A stretch of DNA of 64,000 nt from Cheiracanthium punctorium. Its lineage: Eukaryota > Arthropoda > Arachnida > Araneae > Cheiracanthiidae. Shown here one piece after another: positions 47,229 to 58,120 of the stretch. A program made the position numbers and the translations under genes. Location of the stretch: positions 1-64,000 of the forward strand of contig JAWZYV010012255.1 of NCBI GenBank assembly GCA_038373885.1, in the 5' to 3' direction. Numbering within the stretch: position 1 is the first letter of the stretch; every line of letters starts with the position of its first letter. Below the pieces are notes generated by a model. That model was not told where the DNA came from. It saw only the letters and a program-made list of their open reading frames with translations, and ran no database searches.

Positions 47229-47394
47229 GGTACTTACGTATTATCCTGCCAAACTATTTTTCCGTCAAATGAGTTGCCAATCGTATTCAAAACCGTTGAT
47301 AATTTCATATACCCGGCATTTCTCTTGGCGAAAAAAAAAAAAAAAAAAAAAAAATCTCTCGTCTTGGCGGACTCCAGGGTAATACGTAAGTACC
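47229..47394. mobile_element. Miniature element, 166 bp, GGTACTTACGTATTA ends, TSD AAAAACAC (copy 2)
   Basis: Left GGTACTTACGTATTATCCTG; right, inverted, GGTACTTACGTATTACCCTG. An 8-bp duplication AAAAACAC brackets it (47221-47228 and 47395-47402). It shares the ends and interior words (CCAATCGTATT, GATAATTTCAT, GGCATTT) with copy 1 at 34458, but an A-run of 22 has expanded inside. Confidence 0.9.
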
Positions 47395-47912
47395 AAAAAC
47401 ACTTTATCGATTGACAGGATTTTGTTCAACCCAAAAAATCCCAGGTGGGTTTAAAAAAGCCCAACTGAAAAACTTAAATGGTTTTTTTTTTCGAAATTTC
47501 AAATTTAATTACATAGGTAATACATCTCTTGATATCAGACACCAATTGCAGGGTTCAATTCAATGCATACGATAATTGGGTTTGTATTGCAGCCTCATCA
47601 CAAAATTACAAACGATTAATATGGCCCTTTACAAAAATGCAATCAATTATAACAGCACTTCACTGTCACTTAACCTGTTTTATCAATTATTTTAACAAAA
47701 TGTATTTTACTGGAAAAAAATTCCTGGATCAACCCCTGACTTGTAAAAGGTCTGTAGAACTTTTCATAGGGCACCTATGAAATTGGGGACAACTTTTGTT
47801 AGTAAAACAAGCTTATACTGATAGTCTGTACACAAGGTTAATGGTAAACAACTCCATTTACTAAACAGTATTAATACGAGCAAAACCGAGCAATATTACG
47901 CATAAACAATGG

Positions 47913-48126
47913 GGGAATAATTCCGTAAGAGGGGGCAGGTTTAATTGGCAACATTGTTTTTGTCTTCAACGTCTATATATAAGAAAATATAAAACCAAAA
48001 CTACAATACACTTATCTAAGGACCTTCTTAAAACATTTCTAAACATATTTCAAATGCAATATAAAACAAATTGAACATAACCAAAACACTTAGCTCTACA
48101 CTGCCCCCGCTTACGGAATTCACCCC
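47913..48126. mobile_element. Miniature element, 214 bp, TSD AACAATGG
   Basis: Left GGGAATAATTCCGTAAGAGG; right, inverted, GGGGTGAATTCCGTAAGCGG. A perfect 8-bp duplication AACAATGG flanks it (47905-47912 and 48127-48134), indicating a hAT- or P-type mobiliser. A degraded relative is embedded in the Helitron at 32876. Confidence 0.88.
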
Positions 48127-48854
48127 AACAATGGAATATTTGTCTTAAATAAAAGTACTAAGTTTATAATAAAAGCAAAACTCGTTAAAGCTTTTTATTG
48201 TTATTATTATTCAGTGATGAATGCTAGAAAACAGAAAATATAAGTGGGAAAATATAAAATATTCCAACTTGAAGCTCTATTTTCCAGGTTTTTAAAGAAA
48301 AACTAAACTTACCATGAGATTTCTCTGGCAATTTATGAGCTAATTTTTAATCCCGGTGGCGTATGAATTTCAAATCGTATCATTACTTTAATTTTAAAAT
48401 TGAAAATTAGTGTTTCTCTGTTTCTTTTTTACAGATATATATAAAAAATATGACTAGAGTAACATTGAATATAATCACAAATTATTTTGACTTTGCAATC
48501 TTAATTCCCCATACACCGATACGGAAAAAAACGTAAACAATGCATTTCATAAATAAACCAAGGAGAGTGGTTTTGTTGAACAGTGCCGTTCTTAAACCTC
48601 ATAAGTCTAATATATATTTAACTGTTTCTGTAAAATACTTCAATAAAATGAGAGTAATGATTAGAAACCGATAAAATTAAATTTATCCAGGCTTTACTAA
48701 TTGTTTTATAAGAGAAATAGGTTACGTGTAAACATTAGGCTTAACGGCTTTAAAATACACGTCGTTATGTTTTAAAGCATGAGTTTTTTTGAAAAAGTAA
48801 TATTTCTTAGCAGAAAGATTTCAGAAAATATAAGTAAAAATTTAAAAAAATTAC

Positions 48855-48965
48855 CTTTAAAATCATTTTTCAATTCTTTACGGATCCTCAAGCGTTTCAC
48901 GTCGTAAATGGTTGTTTGTGTTCGGTTCGCCGCCACCGCCACCGGGCTGCCACAGCTACAGATAA
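48855..48965 (-). other. Possible GC-rich first exon near the CACTA-like element end
   Basis: The minus strand from 48965 is GC-rich (GTGGCAGCCCGGTGGCGGTG, then GCGGCGAACCG), unlike anything within several kb. It reaches an ATG at 48866 (MILK) directly followed by GGTAATTT, a plausible splice donor. It lies 140 bp inside the right terminal repeat of the CACTA-like element, where a transposase 5' exon could sit. Without a confirmed second exon this remains a guess. Confidence 0.3.
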
Positions 48966-50412
48966 ACTTCGTTAAAATACAAAACCCGCTTTATAACATA
49001 AAATATAGCAAGTTTACGTGGAAAGCATGGTTAAATTCTGTTAACATTTTTTTTCTGTTGGAAAAATGACAGAATAGTTCTGTATTTTTAAGATTATTTT
49101 TTGCAGTGCATTCTGCGGGATCTCAAAGAAGAAAAGAGATATCGATAAAATTCTTGCTGTAAAATGCACAACACTCAAGAATGCCTAAAAATCGATTTCA
49201 GAACATTTCGAATATAATCCTCCTAGGATGGTAGACGTAAAAGTTTGCCGTGAATAACTGGTTACATGACATTTATTCTGCAATATATCACCAAATGTGC
49301 AATTTGACAATGTGCCTGACATTGCTATGCTAGTTGTTGTAACAATAAAAATTTAATACAGTATAGAGTAAAACCTATTTCAAATTGCTGTATCAACAAA
49401 ACTAGCCAAAGCACAATTTTGTTCGCATTCTGTTAAAGGTAAATAAGTACTGTAACTTACAGGAATTCAATTCTTTCAATAAACTTTGTTCCTTCTATTG
49501 ACTTGAATGTCATACAGAATTTCAAAGATTTATTGACTGATGGATGATTGCCAAAAACAACAGGGTTAAATTAAAAGTAATTCAAAATTTTAACTTTAGA
49601 ATTTTTTTTAATTTAACACTGTGTGTGACATGCATTTTTTGTTGTTTGTTTGTTTTACGTTTTCCGATTCAAGAACTTTTATGTATTTTCAGTTTTTGAA
49701 AATGCCTGGAGTAGTAGTTAAATTTCTGATATCAATTTAAAAGACATAGTAAAATTGACTAACGCTTCTGAATTTGTTCATGTTCAGTATAAATGTTGCA
49801 TATGAAAATCCTCATATATAGGTACATACATACAATTTTTTCCCTCTGCTCCTGAGCAGAAAGCCAAGATGAAATTATTTTGGGATGTGGGATTATTCCA
49901 TCTTAACAACATATAAAAATTTAAAACATGTGTCTGTGATCAGACATGCCGAAAAAAATTCATGATGTTTTTTAGCAAATGCAGTGCTCATGCATAAACT
50001 ATAGAAAATACGCAAATTTCGATAACATTTTTTGGAATCAGCGTAAAAAGTTACTCCTAGAAACAAATTTTCACTTCAGTAACTTTTACAGGTAAGGAGT
50101 TATTTAAGGAATTGAGAAAAAACTTGGCGCATCTTGCAGAAAACTTAAAAATTTGCATAATTAATTTCTCGGTAATTAATTATCGTAGAACCTTCAAAAT
50201 TGAGATTTGTTCATGTCTTAGCCTATAAATCCTCTATATAAAATTTGAGGAAAATCTAAGTTGGTGTGGTGAACTTTCTCCAGTTTTGTGTTTGATTTGA
50301 CGTGGAATGACCCGGTACACAAATTGAAATAAACTAATAGCACCATGGTCTCCAAAAAATTCCAGATGTTTCTTCATAAGCTGTTTTACACACTACGATA
50401 AGCGAAAACGCT

Positions 50413-50604
50413 GTGGCTTTTGTGCAATTTTCAGAAAAAATTCTTAAACATGGATTTGAGCTGCAAGATTTTTCGAAGAGTGACACGCTTTGCGAAAATT
50501 TCCAATTCTTAAGAATTTTTTCTAAAAGTATTGAAACTGATACAGATTGGCCTGTCTTTGCAGTATGTAATACAGCTTGTAAAGAGACAGTTTCAAAATT
50601 TTGA
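50413..50604 (+). other. Unrecognised 63-codon open frame
   Basis: The frame reads FSEKILKHGFELQDFSKSD and SIETDTDWPVFAVCNTACKE before a stop. Composition is more protein-like than neighbouring frames and it sits just outside the GGTA-flanked element. No family is recognised and no splice sites are convincing. It may be chance or a decayed element gene. Confidence 0.2.
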
Positions 50605-50672
50605 AGTGCCTGGCATAAATAGTTTATTTGTAATTATGTACCAAAATCACATGATTTTTTCGAATAACACCG

Positions 50673-51112
50673 TTAAAGCTTTTTGGAGACATGTTTTTAG
50701 CAACACTATATTAATCCATAGTTGTACTACAAGCAAAATGTTGAATTTTTTTTTTATCTGATCGCAGTTTTCAGCAATAGCAAAATTTAAGGACATTCCA
50801 GGTTTTCAAGGACGAGTGGCCACCATGTGCACAGCTATGCTATTTGCTAAAGCAAAGCAAACATGTTTTTTGATCAAACAATAGAAGCTTAAAAACATTA
50901 ATAAACATAGATGACAGTTCTTGAATAAATGAAATAATCTTAGCTACAAAGTATAGGGAAAACTAATCTTTTGTCCTGAGGGGGGGGGGATGTCCTTAAA
51001 TTTTGCTATTGCTGAAAACTCTGATCAGATAAAAAAAAATTTCGATATTTTGCTTGTAGTACAACTATGAATTAATATAGTGCTGCTAAAAACATGTCTC
51101 CAAAAAGCTTTA
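50673..51112. repeat. Foldback structure, ~125-bp arms, ~190-bp loop
   Basis: TTAAAGCTTTTTGGAGACAT onward (50673-50796) returns inverted at 50990-51112 with few mismatches, including CAGCAATAGCAAAATTTAAG on the left and its complement on the right. Outside the arms no similarity continues. It is either a foldback element or a local inverted duplication. Confidence 0.8.
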
Positions 51113-51129
51113 AAAGCTCCACATTTAAC

Positions 51130-53846
51130 AAAGAGAGAGTGATTATAAGATTCAAGGGGGGAAAAAGTTATTCCTGATTATTCTTTGATTTTACTCAAAG
51201 ATTATGTTCATATAATATTTATATAAACGATTTCTGTGAATAATTTTTTGATTGAATGTGACTTTTTTCTTTAATATGGAGAATATAAATGGAGAGACGA
51301 ACTACAATAAATTGATGACTTTAAAAGCCAATTCTCAGTTACAAATACAACAAAATATTAAAATATCACAAAATTAAATATTCCTTGCCTACTTACTTGT
51401 ATTATTTCTACATTAAATTTAAAAAAATCACAGAGAACTTGAATAAAATCATTATTCACATTTCAGTAGAATAAAAAATAAAAATTAGAAAAAAAAAGTT
51501 GGATTATGAAAAATAGATTCAGTTAGGCTGTTTACAGCTTCATCTAAGCATATATTTACCTGTAAAGAGAAAGTATTTTCATGAAACATATTAATGACAG
51601 AATGAATTTTCACACTTACAACATTTTATCGTCTGATATTTAAACACAGTATAGGCATTTTATTCAGTAACCTCAGTCAGGGGGAACTCAAGCCCTTCTA
51701 TATCTTAGAGGAGGGAAAGGATAACCATGAATTATCTCAGTACAGAGCTTTTTTTGTTTGCCCAAATCAACTGTAACAGAGCTTCCTCTCCCCCTCCAAA
51801 TTTATTGAGTTGCTAAGCTCCTGGAAGAACTGAGGATATTTTTAGTAAATTTTTACTGAGGATAGAGACTGAGATAGGAAAACTGAGGATATTTTTAGAA
51901 AAAAGTATTTAATCATATTTGTCATAAGATATTTAGAACAAATTTCAAAAGTAAAATAGTTAAAAATGAGAAAGCATATAATAAAATTATATAAAATATC
52001 GGTGGAATGTATCTCAAAAAGGCTTGATTATTTTTAGAAAGTTTGTTAGCAATTAACCTCAATGACATTTTGAGAATTTAAATGGGATTGTTATTTTTTA
52101 AAATTTTTATAGGAAAGGGAAAAAACCTCAGGGAAAGTCCAGTTTTTGGAATTGTGGGTAGAAATCCAATAAACAGGTATTCTTAGCTGTAAGCATTTGT
52201 AATGAATTTTAAATAACAAAAATAACAAATAAACTATCACCCCAATATGTCTGAACAGAAACTCAGATTGTTTTCCTTCGATGAAGACCTGAAAAATAGT
52301 TAATGTGATTATTTACTTGAAATATGAAATCAGTAGCTTGCACATTTAGATAATTATATAGCTAACTGATGATTTGTCAACATCTTAATGCATTTTACAT
52401 TTGAAATTCTAGCACAATATTAAGATATATTGAGATTAACAAATAACTGTGACTTTTGAAGTATTTAAAAAGCTTGACTATGTTCATATAAATCTTTTTT
52501 AACAAAACATTTATACTAAACATTTATGCATAACAGATAACATTCTTTTATCTAAGTAAAAGAACAAAAACTTTTTCAAATATTGCTCGCTTTTGTCAGT
52601 AGATTTTGAAGCAAAAAATTTATTAATTAAGTAGCATTTAGACAAGTGCACTATAGTCAAAGATTTTCTTTTAAACAAATAAATCTCTACCTGTTAAATT
52701 CATAAATATATCGTTTTAGCAATCGACTCACGCCTGAAAGCAGCCGAAGAACAAAAAAGAAGAAATATACAGAATAAATAAGAGGCAGATTACAAATTAA
52801 ACTTAATTCTTTTCCTTCAGCCTGACAACAGGCAAGAGCTCAGCAAGCATCATCAGAGATCTAAAATTATCTGAAGAGGAGAAATTTTTTTAAATATTAA
52901 TATGTATCACTTAACTTTTGCAAAACAATGCAACTTTTTAATGAAGAATTATAAAGTTTGGTCTGGTAAGATATGGAATGGATTAAATATAAATATCAGC
53001 TTGTAATACAAATATCAGCTTGGGCATCTTTACCTATGGGGAAAGGTGGGGGATACATAACCCCTAATATTTTGTCTTACTAATGTTAATTTTTAGTAAA
53101 AAGAGAATATTTTGCTCTTTGTCCTCCCGCTCCCCCAATAATCATTAGGTAGGGATGCCTATGCCAGCTTGAATAATAAGAAGAAAAGGATAACTACTAA
53201 CAACTAAATCTTCAGAACACTTTTTTGTTGTTGTTGTCAGGAAAAGTTTTATATATCTTGGAGAGGAGATACACACTTAAGGTTGTGTCATGTATGAACA
53301 CAGTTATTAGGGATGAGAGATTATGCCCATTCTATAAGAATATATTATAATTTATGAATATAAAATAATTATTCATCTTCTATAGCATGAATTGGAGATA
53401 GACCCCCTCTAGATTGGAAGATAGGTGGGAGAAGGGATAAAACCCATTCCAGAAACATTAAGAAAATCTATCCAGTTATACCAGGTACAAAATAGATTTT
53501 CTTTGAATGAAGTTAAATTATTCTGTTTGAGCGGAAAAAATAGCACAAAAAAAAAAAAAAAATTGATTTTTTATGATCCTATCCTAAAACAGTTTTTTTT
53601 TAAATTTGTTAAAAAGAGAAATTGTTCTTGATATATAGTATTTATTTATTCTGCAGATGAGTAAAAATCACCATTTTAGACTCATTTTCTAAAAGCTGTA
53701 GAATTTTTATTTAAATTAGTAAAAAGACCAAATAGGACTGTTTTTTTTTGGGCGGGGGCATTTTAAGCATTTAAAAAAAAGATGGACAAAAAGTAAATAT
53801 TAATTATTTTTCCTGTACTATGTGTGGTAAAAAAAGTTAGCAATTA
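51130..53846. other. No confirmed gene; weak exon-like islands
   Basis: AT-rich. Short GC-richer islands at 52255-52305 and 52725-52870 have polypyrimidine-AG signals on one or both strands. For example, on the minus strand TTTCTCCTCTTCAG precedes a frame reading NFRSLMMLAELLPVVRLKEK then stop, and VFIEGKQSEFLFRHIG lies between AG and GTGATAG. They could be exons of a minus-strand host gene but are too short to identify. Confidence 0.2.
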
Positions 53847-53854
53847 TTGGTGGT

Positions 53855-54023
53855 CAGGGGCGTAACCATGGGGGGGGTAGGGGGGTCATAACCCCCCCCC
53901 CAGAGAAATTTTTTACCATACAAAATGTATATTCTTCACTACATTATCACACACATGTATGCATACATATGAGTTGCAGTAATCGTAACACCCCCCCATG
54001 AAAAATTTCTGGCTACGCCCCTG
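53855..54023. mobile_element. hAT-like miniature element, 169 bp, TSD TTGGTGGT
   Basis: Ends CAGGGGCGTAACCA and TGGCTACGCCCCTG; perfect 8-bp duplication TTGGTGGT (53847-53854 and 54024-54031). The body matches the element at 30756 nearly base for base, including CCATACAAAATGTATATTC. Confidence 0.93.
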
Positions 54024-54834
54024 TTGGTGGTCATTCATCAAGTAGGATTTCTTAGACTTTAGAAAAATTTAAAAATGTGCTCCCCCCCCCCCCACAAAAA
54101 AAACTCATGTGGGACAGTTGATAAAAATGTCTAAATCATAGGGTACAAAGCATTTACACACTACTTTAAAACAAAACAAAAATTATCTTGTTATTCTAAA
54201 AGACAGAGGAGATACATCATTTTAGAAGTATAATACAAAAATCCACCCATAACCACTAATAAAAATAGGTTAAGCATTCAAATATAATTACCAAATTAAA
54301 CATTTTATTGAAACAAATTTAATTGAAATATATTTTTAAAATATAACCTGACTTGAAAATAAAACCTTGTAGTTCTTATTAGGCTTTTCTTTATATTTTG
54401 CCATTTCCTCATTCATTACAGACTACAGACGATAGGTATACATCACCTGTAAAATCTTATGAAAATCAAAAATTGTGCTGTACAACCCATTTGTTGATTT
54501 AACTTGGATTGACCCTAATACAATGATCATTACAAAGTCACATTTCAAAAAATTTTTAAATATGGATTTACTAAAACAAAATTCATACCAAGGCTCCATT
54601 ATAAACAATAAATTTGGGATATTTCAGGGATATAGTATATCCGATATTATTGGGTTTTCCTTCTGAATATACTTTCTAAGAGTTTTGAAAGTATTTTCCA
54701 TAGTATACCATAGTACTCCATAGTTTTCCAATGTATACTATATATATACTGGGGATTTATTCTTTACTTGTTTAAGTATAAATAAAAGCAGGCACAAATT
54801 TCTTACCAGCTCATCATTTGGTGCTGATGATGGT

Positions 54835-55205
54835 GCTTTTCCTGCTTGTATCAGCCCAGCCCGGCTCGAGGAATCCTTGAATTTGTAGGCCCGGCCCAGA
54901 ACAAATTTGAAACGAACATCACAGCCTAGCCCATCCTGTGCGGGCCCATAGTTAAGGAGTAAAAGTTCAAAAATTCCAGAAATTCTAAAAAATATAAAGA
55001 TGACCAAATAAATCGATAAATATTTTTCAGGCATTTTATATTAAGGAAAGTTTTAAAATTTTTTGCAGGTAGCAGGAAGACGAATAAAAAACTAACACTA
55101 GACACAAGTCCAGCCTGGCCCGGCCCAGGCTGTTGACAGCAGATTTATTACTCCTGTACCCATAGTAAGGCATGCGGGCCGGCCCAGCCCGTGCAGGTCT
55201 CTAGC
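54835..55205. repeat. GC-rich GGCCCGG repeat remnant, one hAT-like end
   Basis: CAGCCCAGCCCGGCTCGAGG and GGCCCGGCCCAG at the left and GGCCGGCCCAGCCCGTGCAG at the right face each other loosely. The right limit, read inverted, is TAGAGACCTGCACGGGCTGG, a familiar hAT-type end. The left end and target duplication were not found. Confidence 0.45.
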
Positions 55206-55228
55206 GTTTTCTCCGTAGTGTCCCTGGA

Positions 55229-55472
55229 CAGTAGCGGATTCAGGGGAGGAGCTAGGAGGCTTCACCCTCCCCCCCCCAAAAGAGATTGCTAAAGGGTAAC
55301 ATTATGCACTTTGAATATGTAAAGTGATCTATTTTTAATCACTTAGCCTCTCCCAAAAGTTTTTATTGGTTTAGACTAAAATTTTGCTTTATTTTGTACA
55401 TTTTGTATTTGTGAAATAAGCTTTTTTCAAAATTTAGCCCTTCCCAAAAGAGAATTTCTGGATTCGCCATTG
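55229..55472. mobile_element. hAT-like miniature element, 244 bp, imperfect TSD
   Basis: Left CAGTAGCGGATTCAGG; right, inverted, CAATGGCGAATCCAGAAATT. Flanks TCCCTGGA and TCCCTAGG are an 8-bp duplication that has diverged. Interior is a C-run and A/T-rich sequence without coding capacity. Confidence 0.7.
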
Positions 55473-55988
55473 TCCCTAGGAGATGAGTGTTGGAGCTCCC
55501 ATGGACAAAATGAGGAAATGCGCCAAGTTGGCAATTTTTGAAATTGTGCCGAGAAGACCCCTAAACTAGGAATTAACCAAGAATTGTTTTTTTTATTAAA
55601 GGTAGCTAATTTGTAACAGATGATAAATTATGTATACTTTTAATTATTTAATATTATTTTTTCCTATTTATAAGCAATTAGATATTTCTAGAAACTTCAG
55701 CTCTGATACTATGTAATGTTTCCAGGAATATTGGATTCTAAGCATTTTGCTAATAAAATAACGATATATCATATCTATGCAATTATTCTGAAGTCAAGAT
55801 AAAAAAAATAATAATAAATTTTGAAGAAATGGGAAAATTAAGAGCGGAAAAAAAATATTTAAATTGGACTTAAATGAATTGATATAAGCATTGATATAAG
55901 AACTTTGACTTCTAGCAATAAAGGTGAAGTATCGTTAGAATATGTTTGACAAAGATTGTAAAAGAGTTTTAACTAGGCAATTTTAATA

Positions 55989-56579
55989 CAGGGTGCAAAT
56001 TGAACATTTTCTTCAGGGGGGGGGGACATTTGAAAGAAAACATTCTTCTGGAGGGGACATTTGAAAAGAAAAAAAAAAAAAAAAAAAGGAGGGAAGGCGT
56101 AAAATGCTCCACTCACATAATATATTAAGTATTACATGACAAATGCAGTCGCCAACATGTCTGGGAAGGCACTTAAACAAAATTCGACCCCCGATTTTCT
56201 GTGCACACATATTCCTGCCTATGTCGATTCTACGTCTACTCTCAAATTCGGCTTGTGGTGGAACAGCGCTTGTTCGTTCATTTCGCAGTCTTAATTTGTT
56301 GCAGAATGGGAAGTGGCATCAGGCATGTATATATCGATTTCAAAGGGATGTTTGTAACTTGCTCTTTTGTCTAGTAAATAAAATAATTTCTATTTTCAAT
56401 ACTTAAAATTGTTAGGTACTGTTGAATTTGTAAGGACAGGAGCTAATTTTAACATTTCTCCAGCAGGGGATAAATAGTATCCCTGGCAGGGATCAATTAA
56501 TATCTCTCTAGCCAGGGATATTACATTTTTCAGCCAGGGGCAATCCCGGGCATCCCCCCCCCCGTCAATTCACACCCTG
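55989..56579. mobile_element. hAT-like element, 591 bp, TSD TTTTAATA (family copy 2)
   Basis: Ends CAGGGTGCAAATTGA and TCAATTCACACCCTG; perfect 8-bp duplication TTTTAATA (55981-55988 and 56580-56587). It is collinear with the copy at 16282 throughout, including the CCTGGCAGGGATC and CCAGGGATATTACATT phrases. It abuts dispersed repeat copy B. Confidence 0.92.
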
Positions 56580-56587
56580 TTTTAATA

Positions 56588-57134
56588 TAGATTTTAATTC
56601 CAAAGAAGTGTTTTATGGAACAAGGAAGAGAAATACAGCACATTTATGGATTATGATGCAATTTCTAAGTTATGAAACAAGGATGACAAATAGGGCCTAC
56701 ACATGTATTATGATACACTTTCCTATGTAATGAAGCAAGAAAGACTAATAGGGCCGACTCATGGATTATGATACTCTTAACATATAGCACTTCAGTGTGT
56801 ATTTAAAATATGAAAGTGTTTTAGATTTCTTTTCCCATTTTTTAATTTTTGAAACCTTTCACAATCCAACTTGTTACGCATCTTCGACTCCATTAACCCT
56901 ACCCTTCCTCTATGAGATCAACCCGTTCTAACCTGATTTATCTTTGAATTAAATATGTTTTTTTTTTTTTTTTTATAATGGATACTGAATTTGTAACTAA
57001 AACCTAATATAAAATGCTAATTATTAAATTTTTGAAGAAAATGTCTTCTGTTTTTTTAAGCATACAAATTAGGATAGGACTCCATCCTGTATGACACTAG
57101 GTGATTTTTGTGTCCTCAGGTACTAAAAGAGTTA
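56588..57134 (+). repeat. Dispersed repeat copy B, left part
   Basis: Collinear with 21994-22440 and, after a gap, with the sequence just before 23525. Relative to copy A, about 1 kb (ATT run and tandem array) is missing between 57050 and 57110. The retroposed insertion follows at its right edge. Confidence 0.75.
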
Positions 57135-57145
57135 ATCTAAAGGTT

Positions 57146-57531
57146 TTTTTTTTTCTTTCTTTCTAATGGCCAGGTCAACGGCCTACTTGTATTAGACTTG
57201 ACCTCTATGAGGGTAGGAGATGTTGGTCATTTCATTATGGGGGCACCAAATAGGCAGACCAATGCTGCCCTTATGAGTGGTCTCCTAATTTTGAATCCAT
57301 TCCAGATGAGAGACCTAGCACTTGGATTGATATCCCCAGTGGTATCGCTTGAACAAAGAGGACATTGCAGCGACGGAAATTTTAGGGCACCTGCATTCTC
57401 TTTTGGTTTACACAGTCCACAGTACAGTCAAGAGAGGAGTACACCCTCCCATGAACAGGCCACTCCGGTGCTGCTTCACTTTCGATGTTCTAGTGGAACC
57501 GAGTTTAATTGACCTATTTGCTGCTGGACTC
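57146..57531 (-). mobile_element. Retroposed sequence with A-rich tail and 11-bp target duplication
   Basis: ATCTAAAGGTT is duplicated on both sides (57135-57145 and 57532-57542). The plus strand starts with a T-run and CTTTCTTTC, that is, a minus-strand insertion ending in GAAAGAAAGAAAAA. The corresponding site in dispersed repeat copy A (about 23535) is empty. The 360-bp body is much richer in GC than its surroundings. Its 5' end carries a short frame starting MSPAANRSIKLGSTRTSKVK and ending after 42 codons. No RNA polymerase III boxes were found. It is a processed pseudogene or an unknown SINE moved by LINE machinery. Confidence 0.8.
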
Positions 57532-57534
57532 ATC

Positions 57535-57750
57535 TAAAGGTTGAAAATAATTTTCCAGTTGATTCTGAATGAGCTGCGATAACTGGTCACCTAATTCAAA
57601 AATGTGTAAAATCGTTAATATTCTCATTTGAAGAACGTTTTTTCCAAGATACTATTGCACCAGTGTAGATCTTTATTACGTCATCCATAAACGTTGATGA
57701 TGGATATATTTATTTATTTTTAATTCCAAAAGTTTAGAAAAAGAAAAAAA
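57535..57750 (+). repeat. Dispersed repeat copy B, right part
   Basis: AAAGGTTGAAAATAATTTTC onward matches 23535-23770. A GTTGATTCTGAATGAGCTG phrase and a TCATCCATAAACGTTGATG phrase are diagnostic. Confidence 0.75.
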
Positions 57751-58029
57751 AAACTTAGAAAATTCCATATACAGCCCTTTCATATGGCCATCCATTGATA
57801 GTCACTTGAATTCGGCTGTTCATTAACAAAAACAGCAATGACAGCCGCTGCTCTTTCTAGGTAATGTTTAATCACTACAGCATAGTAAGTATGAAGAAAC
57901 ATTGGATTAATTCAGATCAAAGTAAATTAGTGAAACATTCCCAATTTTAACTTCCATTGTCAAAGATTCCATTTTAATAAAAGGTGCTGCCAGTTTTACC
58001 ACAGACTTAAGAATGTGTTACAGTGCTCT

Positions 58030-58120
58030 TAACCTAATCTAAGGGACGCCTCGAGGCGCCCCTTAGTATCTGGCGGCTGTATGCACCGCACACATGGGCG
58101 GCGCAGCCCTGTGTAGGATA
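58030..58120. repeat. GC-rich perfect hairpin CTAAGGG...CCCTTAG
   Basis: CTAAGGGACGCCTCGAGGCG, followed by CCCCTTAG, is a near-perfect 28-bp palindrome at about 58038-58065. It is followed by GGCGGCTGTATGCACCGC and GGGCGGCGCAGCCC, further short stems. The block is a GC island in AT-rich sequence. No RNA family was recognised. Confidence 0.55.

Larger units (their letters stand above)
36878..49108. mobile_element. CACTA (EnSpm)-like element, 12.2 kb
   Basis: The left end CACTGCAAAAAATA is matched exactly, inverted, at 49095-49108. The dinucleotide CA flanks both sides, compatible with the short duplications of CACTA elements. The region next to the left end (36890-37330) is packed with direct and inverted TTCTGTA/TACAGAA words, and the right end has TTCTGT/ACAGAA words too. 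Dense subterminal repeats are a hallmark of this superfamily. No transposase domain was recognised; two possible minus-strand exons lie at 48855-48965 and 46255-46361. Multiple nested elements inside suggest an old copy. Confidence 0.5.
35844..50313. mobile_element. Long-inverted-repeat element, GGTA duplication, split by a large insertion
   Basis: Both ends begin GGGTCATTCCACGTCA and are flanked by GGTA (35840-35843 and 50314-50317). The first ~800 bp (35844 to about 36650) return inverted at about 49460-50313 with high similarity, for example across CCTTACCTGTAAAAGTTACT. If the inner 36878-49108 insertion is removed, the remaining element is about 2.2 kb, mostly inverted arms. No transposase is recognised in the remainder. 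The alternative is two separate insertions in opposite orientation, with GGTA matching by chance. Confidence 0.6.

Noticed and set aside
57180..57531. Hammerhead ribozyme suggested by GATGAGTCC at the insert's 5' end
   Set aside because: The core CUGAUGA is incomplete and the required CGAAA is not in the right place with paired stems.
57198..57537. 104- and 62-codon plus-strand frames
   Set aside because: They lie antisense to a retroposed minus-strand insertion; no family resemblance and the GC-rich body explains the open frames.
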